Source: Cymbidium sinense (taxonomy: Eukaryota > Streptophyta > Magnoliopsida > Asparagales > Orchidaceae). Taken from it: 64,000 bases of DNA. Shown here piece after piece: positions 9,752 through 20,665 of the stretch. The notes below the pieces were generated by a model that saw only the letters and a list, made by a program, of their open reading frames with translations, had not been told where the DNA came from and searched no databases. The first letter of the stretch is position 1. Each line of letters opens with the position of its first letter. Where the stretch lies: contig CM038222.1 in NCBI GenBank assembly GCA_021442155.1, positions 112,037,121-112,101,120 on the forward strand, written 5' to 3'. Position numbers and translations under genes: made by a program.

Positions 9752-12575
9752 TGTTAGCTCCACAAACCCATGGACTCCTTATTTGGATTTCGATGATAAT
9801 AAGCATATGTGTGTAATTACTAATATTTTATTTTGATATTTCAAGAAAACTACAAGACTCAATAATACTCACTAAGCACGAGAAACTCAAGTAATATTTC
9901 TTATAGATTTTGTAAGGATTAAAGTATTGCTTTATATATCTTCCAATAAAGTTGAAAAATGGCTCACCTTAAATCAAATTAAATATTTATCATCATTTTA
10001 TAATCACATTAATCATGATTTCTTTTCAATAATATGTGAATTATCATTTACTTAATCATATGCACATTACTTGATGTATAATTATTTCAATTACAAAATA
10101 AACATTCAAATAGTTTCTTTTTTGTTATGTTAAAAATAAATTCTATAAAATTACAATTTTAATCATCTCATTTTATGATTAATTTATATTATTTTTATTT
10201 AATTTATTTTGGCTTGAATTTCTAGTATTTGCAAATGTTTTATTTAATCAGATTAATAAAATTTCACATGGCTAAATGTCTTTGAAATTAAATATATATT
10301 TACATAATTTCATGGCTACATGTTTTTATTCAAATCTTATTTTATTTCATTTTATATGAGATTTTTGGTCATTTAACCATGCATTTATAATTTATTTATT
10401 CATGTGTATATACATTAACCTATATTTTTCATATATGACTCAATCCTTTAACCCTACATGCTTGGTCATTTTTTTTAAGTTCTATTTAAGGTTTTATTTA
10501 TTAAATTCATTCCTTATACTCCCTAATATGAATTCAAAATATCTCCTATAATTCTCTTGGCCATTTGGAGCTTTATGGCTTAATGACCTTCCAATTTTAG
10601 ATTATTTCAAGAGGCCGACCAATAAACATATGCAAAAAAAATTATATTGCATTAATACTTGCCATTTATTTCCCTTTCAGATGTAGATCCCTTTCTATAG
10701 TTCTCTAAAAAATATAGAAAAAGATTTTAACCTACGGTTTTGATGGCTGCATCTTGAAGAATACACAAACTGAGCTTTTGCCAAGAAAAATCTTCATTTT
10801 TCAGATTTTGGAGAATTATTGGTGTGCTTCCTCTTGCTAATTTCCATTGCTTCTTCAAGATTCCATTGCAAGGAGAGTTGTGCAAGCATTTGAGAAGGTT
10901 CATTCCAAGGTTATTTCTAAAATGATTTAAAATTTCCAAAGCCTTGAGTGAGATCATCATTTTTCTAATTTCTCTCTTTGATATTTTATTACAAATGTTT
11001 AAATCATTATATTGATTTAATTGGCTATAATCAACTTGACTAAAATTTTAACCTTTAGTTTTATTTTTCAATTTGATTAGTTTCAAACTTATAATTTCTT
11101 TTCATAGAAAATTTTTTTGTGAATCAAAGCAAGCATTGTCAAATTTATCTTTGTCATTATCTTTATATTAATTATCACCATCCAAATATTAGCATTATCG
11201 GAGAAAGCCCTATTGATTTATCTTAATTTTATAATAGTAATTTTATTTGAATCATTTGAATCTAGAGCAAATAATCATTTTATGAAAACTATTGAGACAT
11301 AAGAAAATATTTTGTGATTGTTTGCAGAAAATATTTTGATTTGCTAAAAATTTTATTTCTTCAACAAAAAAATTTGTGTACCAAAAATCATTTAATCTAA
11401 AGTTTATTTGAAAAGTCCCTTATCATTAGAATTGCTTTGAAGTTCTAGTTTGAGTGGAATCAAAGTTTATTATTGCTAAAATTTATCTTATTTTGCTGAA
11501 ATTATTTTTTCATTATAAGAACTTTTGATTTACTTAATATCATTTTACCATAGCATTGTTTGAAACCCTCGTCATTATTTGAATCACATTGGAGCATAAT
11601 TTTGGTTTGGATAAAAGTGTAATTTTTCTTGAATTATTTGTAATTTTCTAAATTTATTGGAGTTATCATAAAAACTATTGATTTGTTAAGTCTTAAGTCT
11701 TATAAATTGTATTTGATCTTGTGTCCATCAATCATTGCATTCTAGACTTCAATTCTGGGTTAAATCTACTTTATAGCTTGCTGAAATTTATTTATTTTGC
11801 TATCTTTACTGTTCCATACTTAAAGAAAAATCATTTTAGTGAAAAAATTATTCATTATTCATTCTTATTTTTCTATATTGAAACTAGTTATAAACATTCT
11901 TCAAAATAAATTCTGCATTAGCTGAAATTTAGTTTGTTGAAAAATAGACACTTTCATATCCTTTTAAAAACCATTTTTGTATTAGTCTATTAGTTGCATT
12001 AAGTTAAATAATATTTAATTATTATTTTTTAAAGATAAATTTGTCATTTCTCATTAAAAAATTGTGAGCCATTTACTTTGTCAAAATTATTGCAAGTTGA
12101 TCATTTATAAGGTGGCTATTTTGTTTTGTAAGATCACCATTTTATTTGGGGTAGATTGCTAGATATTTTAAATTTTATTATGTCAAATTTGTATCTATTA
12201 TAATCTTTTTTTGTGCTTAAAATTAGTTTTTGATTGGAGTTGTACTCAACCCATTATAAGAGAGCACGAGATTTTATCGCGCTTGTACTCGCCCCGTTGT
12301 AAGAGAGTATGATTATAATCTTTTTGTTGGGTTAGGGGAATCTTAGTCGGGGCTACTAGGCATGGACATTGGCCTATTTTGTGATTTTTGACCGAACCAC
12401 GTAAAAAATCTTGTGCTTGTTATACCTCTTTTCTTCTCTTAATTTTATTAGTATATTATAATTTTTATTTATTTATCACTATTTTAAATTAAATTTATAA
12501 AATTTAACACTCCCCGTAGGTGCCATAGTCACTCTAAATTTATATCAAAGGAAAGGCCCTTTTATTGGTTTAACA
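9752..12575 (+). repeat. Left LTR of element C
   Basis: Begins TGTTAGCTCCACAAACCC and ends GGTTTAACA, giving a TGTTA/TAACA terminal inverted repeat, 2824 bp. Family-typical words are seen: TTTGATGATAATAAGC-like near the start, and GACCGAACCACGT and GGTGCCATAGTCAC near the end (about 12390-12535). It is non-coding. The sequence after 12575 (TCCAAGAGTAGGTC) is a decayed version of a methionine-initiator-tRNA type primer site. Confidence 0.75.
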
Positions 12576-12592
12576 TCCAAGAGTAGGTCATT

Positions 12593-14287
12593 ATGGCACA
12601 GTGTTGATAATCTACTCACAAATCTCCATTATTTGATGGTGTACCTTTTGATTATTAGAAGAATAGAATCAGTACTTCTTTTAAGAGGTTAAGATACACA
12701 TACGTGGTATATGGTGACACACCGATATCACACACACCTATAGTAGAAGTAAATGGCATGAAAGTAGAGAAACCTCCTGAGGAATGGAGAGTAGCTGAAA
12801 GAAAACTTGATGAATTAAATGCTAAGGCTTGTAGCACATTACATTATGCTTTATTACTTGATGATTACATGAGAATTTTTATGTTGAGTATAGGAAAAGA
12901 GATTGGGGACAAGCTGATTGTTGCTTATGAAGGAACTAGTAATGTAAAAGATGCACATAATAATAAACTAGTTCATAAATATAAATTAATTTATATGCTT
13001 CCAAATGAATCTATATCTGACATGTATACATGATTCATGAAATTCATAAACACATTGCATTCTCTTTGAAGAACATATAAAAATCAAAATTTAATTTATA
13101 AAATATTAAGATGACTTCTAAAAAATTGGGATGCTAATGTTATAGCAATTAGTGACGCTAAAGACTTAACTTTATATCCACTTGATCAACTTCTCAGTTC
13201 TCTTATAGCACATTAATTAGTACTTTCTTAAAGGGAACTAAACGAAAGCTTTTGAAAGAAAGAGAAAGAAAATAATAATAATTTCCTTACAAGTAGATGA
13301 TGTTAGTGGTGCACCACTTCTAGTTTATAAGTGGATAGTGATGAAATGGAAATGCTTTCAAGGAGACTTGGGAACCTACTTAGAAAGAAGAACCAAAGGT
13401 ATGGAAAATCCAAAATCCATAAATTACATATTAAAAAATTTTCTATGGGTGATGGTATTATTTGCTATCATTGTAAAAAAGCTTGGGCCTGTTAAAGGAG
13501 AGTGTCTAGAGTTTAGTAATAAAAATAAAACAAGGGAAAGGATCATAAAAAAGAAGACAAATAAAAAAGAGAAGAAGTTCCATAGGAAGAAGAAGAAGGC
13601 GCTTTAGGTAAATCCAAATTTAGATGATACAAATGCTGGTTCAATGGAAGAGGAGATCAACATATACTTAATGGCTACTAGAGAGGTCACTTTTGACTCT
13701 TCTGAGGCATGTAATGACATTTCATATGGGGAATTGAATGATGCTTTTAATGAATTAGCTCATGAATATAGAAAACTAAAAAAGAAAATCTAAAACTTTA
13801 GAAAGAGAGCATAAGAACCTAGAAATGCATTTTTTTAGCTTAAAAATAGAATGTGATGAGCTTAAGAGTAAGTATAAATCTTTAGTAGAACAATCTATGC
13901 TTATTAAAAAAATTAGAAAAGTAAAATATTATTTTAAAAGCTAGATTGAATCTACACATGTCACATATTTACACATCTCATAGTAGAATGCAAGGAAAAG
14001 GACAAGGCTTTTTCACACATACATCACATTAAACAAATAAGCTTAAGCCACATGCAAATACAAATGTTAACTATCATTGTTGTAGAAGGAAGGGTCATAT
14101 TTCATTTTATTGTTATGCAAATAAATTAAAATCTCATGCAATATCATCTTTCATCTAGGTATGAAAAGGTGTTAATCAAACACTCACTCCACATCATAAA
14201 GAATTTATTTCTTTTATAAAATAATGACCCAAGAATGTTTGGGCTTCAAAAGTTGACATCTGATTTTATCTTATAGGAATGCCTTCA
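12593..14287 (+). pseudogene. Copia gag remnant of element C
   Basis: The ATG at 12593 is followed at once by a stop after MAQC, and frames then shift. 12704-13033 is open and contains the UBN2-type gag segment EWRVAERKLDELNAKA, DKLIVAYEGTSNVK and LPNESISDMYT. It continues in broken frames as DANVIAISDAKDLT. A zinc knuckle at about 13460-13495 (CYHC, then VKGEC in another frame) is disrupted by a frameshift and has Pro for His. A second at about 14070-14115 reads YHCCRRKGHISFYC, with the first Cys replaced. A lysine-rich tract lies between (13500-13600). Confidence 0.8.
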
Positions 14288-14567
14288 AAGCAAGATCAAA
14301 GAAGGCATGTGGTACTTAGACAATGGATTTTCAATACATATGATAGGAGATAAAGAAAAGTTCACAAGACTTGAGCTAGTTGATGGTGGATTTGTTGTTT
14401 ATGAAGATAATGCTAAAGAAAAAATTATTGGTATTGGATCCATACGTAAGAGTCCAATAACTTTAGATTAAGTTTTTTTTGTAGAAGGATTAAATCATAG
14501 TTTAATTTTTATTAGTCAATTATGTGATAAAGTCTTAAATGTCTCATTTCATGCATCTTTTTGTGTT
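14288..14567 (+). pseudogene. Copia protease remnant of element C, cut by element B
   Basis: Reads GMWYLDNGFSIHMIGDKEKF followed by DNAKEKIIGIGSI and VEGLNHSLIFISQLCDK, the conserved copia protease block. The active-site DSG is DNG here, and an in-frame TAA follows SPITLD. The frame is broken at 14567, where the LTR of element B begins. The 5 bases before the junction (GTGTT) are the expected left target duplication of B; the right copy is outside the window. Confidence 0.8.
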
Positions 14568-16063
14568 TGTGTTGTTTATTTTTATGTTGGGTGTGTTTGT
14601 GTGAGGGGACACCACAAAAATCTGTAGATGTACTCATTATGGTGATCGGGTATGATATTAATAAATAGTGTACTACCTCAAGAGATAGAAGTCACTACCT
14701 TATAATAGACCTAATCATCTAATGAGGACTCCTAAGGCATGATGGGTTTATTTAAATTGGTTTCATTAAGTTCCTTATGGAGGCAAGCCTCCATAGTTAA
14801 TTAAATCCTAAGAGAAATGAATCCCTTAAGAATACTCTCGATTAAAGTAGGTGATTGTTGTCTCTAAAGAATTCAAAGATAGGACTATTAAAGGATTAGT
14901 TGTGATTTTGAAAATCAAGTGGGGAGATCAAAAGGGGAATAGTTCTTATTGAAATCAAAGGATATGAGTAGGGAGTGCTCATGATACTAGGAAGCCTAGT
15001 GAGCACTCCAATTTATCCTATGGTTGGGCTTTATACATTTGAATTTGAGAAGGTTTATTTATTTGAGTTAGGTTTTTATTAGAAATCTAGGACTTATAAT
15101 TCAACCATATAAGATTGTGAAAATGCCTAAGAGGTGAGGATTTATGCTTGTAGCCCACAAAGGGAAACAAGAACCTCAGATCCTAAATCTAGGGAGCTTT
15201 GGCGAGGACCAAAGCACGACCTAAATCTAAGGTGAAAATGAGTATATGATTTATCTCCACAAGAGAGGATAAACCATCCAGCTGTTGGGCTTATTACCAC
15301 CTGGAGTGGCAGCCGGCTAACTCCTCCTACACTTTAAATTCATGTAGGCAAGTCATATACTTTGTATGATGGTTAGACTATTATTTACATAGAAAAGAAA
15401 CTAAGTCTTGAACTCACTCCCTAAGAGACTATATCATGAAGGGCATGAGTAATGACTTAAATCTAATACAAATTTTATCAAGTTTTATTTGATTTTTGGA
15501 CTTTTTATTTTGGCACAGACCATATGATTTTGTATGCCTAAATGCATGAGAAATTGGTTATGGGCTAAATCAGGAGAGAAAGAAGTATCTTTCCATCAAA
15601 GGCTCTTACAGCTTAAGCCTTTATTCTCTAGCATAGATGGAAGCTCTCTCTTAGGAAGAGTGGAAGAATATGATATGCATGATATTATACATTCAATCAT
15701 CTAGCTAAGGGGTTGCTAAAATTTTTATTATTTTGATTTAATTCCTAAAATTTTATGTGAGGTTATGAATTATTTTAAAATCTTAGTTGTAAGTTATTAA
15801 TGGGATAGAAAATTTATTTTTATCCTAAGAGCTTAATGACATCCAGGCCACACAATAGTCACCAATCATAAAGAAACTATGAAAAGGCATATTATTTCTA
15901 ATGCACAAGCTAAATAAAATATCAAACAATTTTATAAAGCTATCGCAAAAGAATAAAAGGCTAGTGCGGTCAGGTACTACCGTACAACCTAAAAAAATGT
16001 GGGTAGCCGAGCTCTACCCTTATACATCTTAGTATAATGAAAGAATAATTACAATCATGAAAT

Positions 16064-16262
16064 GATAAGTGTTATGGGGGTCTTCGTTCTTCATTCTCTA
16101 TTCTTCACTCTTTACCTTTTGCTAATTCATTTTTGATTTGCTTCATTTCTTTCTTTCTTTCTTTTGGCTTGAGTGGGATGTAGTTTGCTTCAAAGGAATC
16201 ACATAATATATAAGACATGGTCTTATAACAAATGCTCATCTTTAATCCCCATAACACTTATC
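16064..16262. repeat. 16-bp inverted repeat around a pyrimidine tract (B LTR)
   Basis: GATAAGTGTTATGGGG at 16064-16079 and its exact reverse complement at 16247-16262 enclose a C/T-rich tract (about 16081-16165). The corresponding arms in A's LTRs (about 21998-22006 with 22160-22168, and the same near 42085) are shortened to TTATGGGGG/CCCCCATAA. It could be an RNA structure on the minus strand or an ancient MITE fixed in the LTR. Confidence 0.7.
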
Positions 16263-17204
16263 CTAATCCTAATGCAAAAATTATATTAAAAGAAAGGAAA
16301 GTAAATCTAGCTACACCTGCAAAATAAATATTAGCTAAACACACCATACAACCCAAGCAGTTATAGGAATAATTTAGACTTAGTACCCTACACATGGGTA
16401 ACCAAGTCCACCTGTCCTAACTTGAGCTATGCTTAGGGGCTAAGCAACCTGCACAGCAAAAAGTATTTATATTTTTATTACAGAGGCCCCTCAAACACAA
16501 CCTCCGGCATAAAACATGATTAGGCTAATATCAGCCTAACATTCAGGCTATGCACATACACCCTAACATCCAGTCTAAAATAATACATCACAAAACTAAA
16601 CATTCATCAAACTATACACCGCCCTAACATAAAGCTAGAAATGATGACTTAGCCTAATGTGCATGTGTTAGAGCATGTGTGGTATGTCCTAACTAAGCTT
16701 TAGAATTGTGATTTGCTAACTATGGGAGATTTAATTCATAAAATGTTGTTTTTTCTTTAAGTGGTTTAGTTGATTTGGGGATTTTTACTTAATATTTTCT
16801 TCTATTTCATATAGCCTACACTTAGAAACTAAGTGTTATAAGAGAAGAAAGAGAGAGGGAGTCTCTCTTTTATCCCTACCTTAAGTTATTTCTAAGGTAA
16901 ATTGATTAATGAATTTTCTTTACTGAATGGTTTATTATGCATTTTAATTAACCCTAAATTTAGATTCATCTTAAATAGCCTAATTCAATAAGAAAGGCAT
17001 CTCAAGATTAATTAAGGTGGATTACTATCACATAATATACACTCATTTATTTCTTCCCATCATGTATACCATTCTTATGAATAATCTTAAGCATACCTAT
17101 ACATGCAATGTAAATCTTGACATACTTTGATGATGAATGCATAGAAATATATTTTTGAAATTTAAATACTTTATTTGTTAATTGAATCATGAATGCATAT
17201 CTTT

Positions 17205-17690
17205 ATTATGTAGAAAAGAGGAGTTTTTCTTCTATTAGCTAAATACACATCCATATATATAAAAGTTATAAGTGAGTATGACACCATTATTTTCTATACC
17301 ATGGGTGTAATGTATAAGACCTACTTAGAGCTACTTAAAGCCTCACAACCCCAGGATGTCCAGACTAATAAATCACTTTTCTTAGATACATGTAAATGTA
17401 TGAATAACTATAAGAATAAGAAAATTCATGCAAAAGTTGTGTTTTATTTGTTTGATTTTTGATTCTTTATTCATTGGCCACATCACACATGCATAAGTAT
17501 GGGAGTTTTAAGTGAGTATGGCTTTATTTTTTCTACTCTAAGGCGTGGGTATAAGACCTACTTAGGGCTACTTAAAATCCTTGATCCGGGATGTCCGGTA
17601 ATATACCACTTTTCTCAAATACATATGAATGTATAAAAAGAACCAAATGGATAAGAAATCATGCAAGAAATTATGTTTGACTTAATTGTA
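17205..17690. repeat. Internal tandem duplication in B 3' LTR
   Basis: Two copies of the block containing AAGTGAGTATG, AAGACCTACTTAG and GATGTCC plus a CACTTTTCT word start near 17245 and 17495. A's LTRs have a single copy (near 23175 and 43200). This accounts for about 250 bp of the greater length of B's LTR. Confidence 0.7.
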
Positions 17691-19329
17691 TGATTTACAC
17701 ATGCAATATAAAAACCCTTCCTAAGTCTTAACATAGAGATGCATAGAAATGGATTTAGGCAAGTGTTGTGTTCTTTTCAAATGAACCATACACTTGCAAA
17801 TCCTATGTGAACCCATGTTAAAGAAGGAAAGAGGACTTCATAGCACACATATTATACTATCATCACATGCATGCTTATAAATATTTATAATTATCATTAC
17901 TTCATTTGTAATCTTTGATTTATAGGCTTTGAAAATAATTTTTTTGGTTTAATAGTGATAAGCCACTCATATTCTTAATTTTAGCCAACACATGCAATTT
18001 GACAAAAAGGAAACATTTTATTTAATTAATTTTAAAAAGAGATAAATGTATGGTTTCATATGGCAAACAATATTTAGCATGATTGGAAAGAAAAAAAGGG
18101 ATGTAAACACATGATTTCATTCACCCTAATTAATTCCTAAGGATAATTATATTAAATAAAGTTATTTAAAATGAATCAAAATTCTTTAAAGACATTTTTT
18201 ATCTTTGAATTTGATTTGAGTTAAGAAATATAAGAAAGTTTTGCTAATACGAAACCATTTTCCCATGTGTGAATTAGTTTGATTTAATGAAGGATATTTA
18301 AGTTGATTTTATGTTTTGTTTAGGTTAAGGTATGAATTAAATGAATTAATTATTTCTTATCTATATCACCTTAAGTTAATTGACTAATTAATAATAAGCC
18401 AACATGATATGCAACCACATGAAAAGTATATTTGCAATGCTCTTAAGAAATGAAAGGAGCCTAATGTAATTGGCTTATGATTAATAGTTAATTAGGCTTA
18501 AGGGTTCTCACTTAATTACTTTTATGATTTTCTTACATATGTAAGCCAATCATAATTTCATTATCTCTCACCTTGGGTTATTGAACACCCAAGGAGCTAC
18601 CCAAGATTAATTAAAGGTGTGTTTAGCTAATATTTTAATGGAAATGTTTTGGTTATGTTTTCATTTGAATGATGAAATTAACTTAGGGGAAAAGATCAAG
18701 GGCAAGGCCTTCATCTTACTCCCTAAATCATTTAAACATTCAATTATGTTTTGATTTTCTTATTTTGAAAGTTTAATCACTTAATTTAATTAATCAATTA
18801 ATCATTCCATTAACCCATTAATTAATTTTATTTTTAAGGATAAATAAGACTTAGGAAATGAATTAGAAAAAGTATCCCCAATCACATCCCCTAAGTGACC
18901 TTACTATTTAATAGGGATAATTATGCTCAAATGATTAATCAAGTTACCGTTCAATACTTAATTATAATTAATTAGATTAATAGAGTGATTAGGGCTTACT
19001 TAAATAATTTTCCTAATTAAGTAATCAATAAAATCCCAAAAAAATAGGGGAGGCAGAGGTCATCCCCCTAAACATCCACAAAAAATTTCAGATTAATTGA
19101 GTGCTTAGTTAAAGTATAATTAGGCTAATCAGATTTTTGATAAAATCCTAATTAAGCAAAAGTAAGTATTTAAAATAAATTAATTATAATTTTTCTAGAT
19201 TCTTCTTTGAAATATTTTCAAAATAAGCCTAAGTTTGTATTTTTTTTGATTTTTCTACAATTAGATATGATTTTTGGAAGTTTCAAGATTAAAAACTAAT
19301 TAATTAACCCTAATTAAACCCTTAATCCC

Positions 19330-19690
19330 ATCGGGCCATGTGGCTACTAATGCAGCATACTTTCCACGTGGTGTAACGGGATTGGTTATTTAAGTTATCA
19401 CATCCATGCGTTGGCTCAAAAGAGGTGGACGTGCTTTCTCTATGGGCCGTCAGATCTAAGATCGGACAACCACGGTTTATTCTGCGGGTTAAGGGGAAAT
19501 GAAAGGATCTACCACATGATTTGATCAGAGCTATTCATCTCAATCACGTGAGATGGACGGCTCATGATCTATCTTGTTCATGAGCGATGAAAGATGAGCA
19601 CCGTCCGTCTTTCTCCATTCAATCTGAGCTCACCCGAGCTTGAATTTGGATCAAACAGATCTCACACCATCAAAGGGAGCATATAATCAT
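19330..19690 (-). promoter_or_regulatory. GC-richer LTR module, B version
   Basis: A block of higher GC in an AT-rich LTR, with repeated GATC, CACGTG-like (ATCACGTGAGATGG) and GACGGCTCATGATC words. It occupies the same place as 25230-25620 and 44770-45170 in A's LTRs but does not align well with them. Position and composition suggest the U3 promoter/enhancer on the minus strand; this is an inference. Confidence 0.4.
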
Positions 19691-20388
19691 ATCCTCGACA
19701 CAAAGATTTCTTTCACAAAGGACCAACACATAGAGGCTTAGAGCTACAGTTTTGAGGAATTACCTCATTGAAGCTAATGTTTGGTGGTGCAATGCCAGAG
19801 GTTGCTTCGCCTAGTTGAGGTGAGGCCTTGTTGAAGAAGTCTAAGCTCAATTTGGCCTAGGGTGCTCGATTGACCAACCCACGCACATGCATGCCTCGAC
19901 TTCAATAAAACTTACACCTATGGTGCTTTGGAAGGCTTGGAAATAGTTTGGTTGGCTTCAATTGGGTATAGGGATGGTGTGGGTGCAAGGAATTTGGATT
20001 TGGTTTAGTGAAGAGAGAGTATTGCTTGAGGGAAGGGTGTCCTGTTTCTCTTTGCACACGAGAATGGCAATAATCGATCGAGGAGAGGTTGAAGATCTTT
20101 CGAATTGCTTTGAGGAAGTTCAAAATGGGCTTTTGGGGCTCATAGAATGCAAGTGGTCCATTTCCCCACTTGAATTGAAGGAGTATATCCCTCAATTGAG
20201 CCAGGTGGATGGACGAGATTGGTTCCACAAATTCCATTAATTCACCGCAATCAAGTCATCGGAGGTGTCACTGTCAGTCTGAGGTGGCAAGCCATGAGTG
20301 GCCGAAGCCATGTCAGGGGTCTCAAGGCTTGATATGGGCAGGTGGGAGGGGATTTGGTTCTCCTTGCACCCATTGGGTTTGACCATGG

Positions 20389-20393
20389 ATGGG
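20389..20393. repeat. Left target duplication ATGGG of element A
   Basis: ATGGG directly precedes the LTR start TGTGGTG. The same five bases follow the right end of A at 47700-47704. Five bases is the usual duplication for Ty3/gypsy integrase. Confidence 0.85.
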
Positions 20394-20635
20394 TGTGGTG
20401 AAAATATTCCCGCCTTCATCTATCCTTTTGGAGAGGATAAATGAAAACAAAAGTATATGCCTATTGGTCGAGACATCATGTAGATCCATAGATATTTTTA
20501 TTAGGATGATCGGGTACAATATTGAGAAGAGGTGTGCTATCTCGAAAGGGAGAAGTCACCACCCTATAATGGACCTAATCACCTGAATAAGGACTCCTAA
20601 GGACTATGGGTCTTCATATTTACCAGAGATTTTTC

Positions 20636-20665
20636 CCCTACTTTACATGAAAAAGTAAAGTAGGG
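20636..20665. other. 11-bp LTR hairpin
   Basis: CCCTACTTTAC (20636-20646) and GTAAAGTAGGG (20655-20665) pair perfectly around an 8-nt loop. The A 5' LTR keeps it with a 10-bp stem (40814-40841), the B 5' LTR has a weaker form (63236-63264), and the B 3' LTR lacks it. It lies about 250 bp from the LTR 3' end in transcript sense, so a role near the RNA 3' end is possible. Confidence 0.65.

Larger units (their letters stand above)
9752..14567 (+). mobile_element. Element C: SIRE-like Ty1/copia retrotransposon, 5' part
   Basis: LTR 9752-12575, a decayed primer-site region, gag, two zinc-knuckle remnants and protease in the order of a plus-strand copia element. It enters D's reverse transcriptase at 9751. 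It is cut at 14567 by the Ty3/gypsy element B; the rest of C would lie right of the window, beyond B. Its own target duplication cannot be checked because the right end is outside. Confidence 0.8.
14568..20393 (-). repeat. Element B 3' LTR, left part
   Basis: Aligns along its length with A's LTR starting at 20394, through shared blocks near 16600/22560, 17250/23180, 18570/24260 and 19040/24600. It then diverges in the GC-richer block 19330-19690. It ends at 20393, where A is inserted. A reading frame at 19902-20237 is LTR sequence without recognisable similarity. The TTTAC/GTAAA hairpin present in the other LTRs is missing near 14740. Confidence 0.82.

Noticed and set aside
10727..10960. 77-codon minus-strand ORF
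   Set aside because: It lies inside element C's LTR and has no similarity I can recognise.
19902..20237. 111-codon minus ORF and overlapping plus ORF in B's LTR
   Set aside because: Two long frames on opposite strands in LTR DNA, not kept in A's LTRs.
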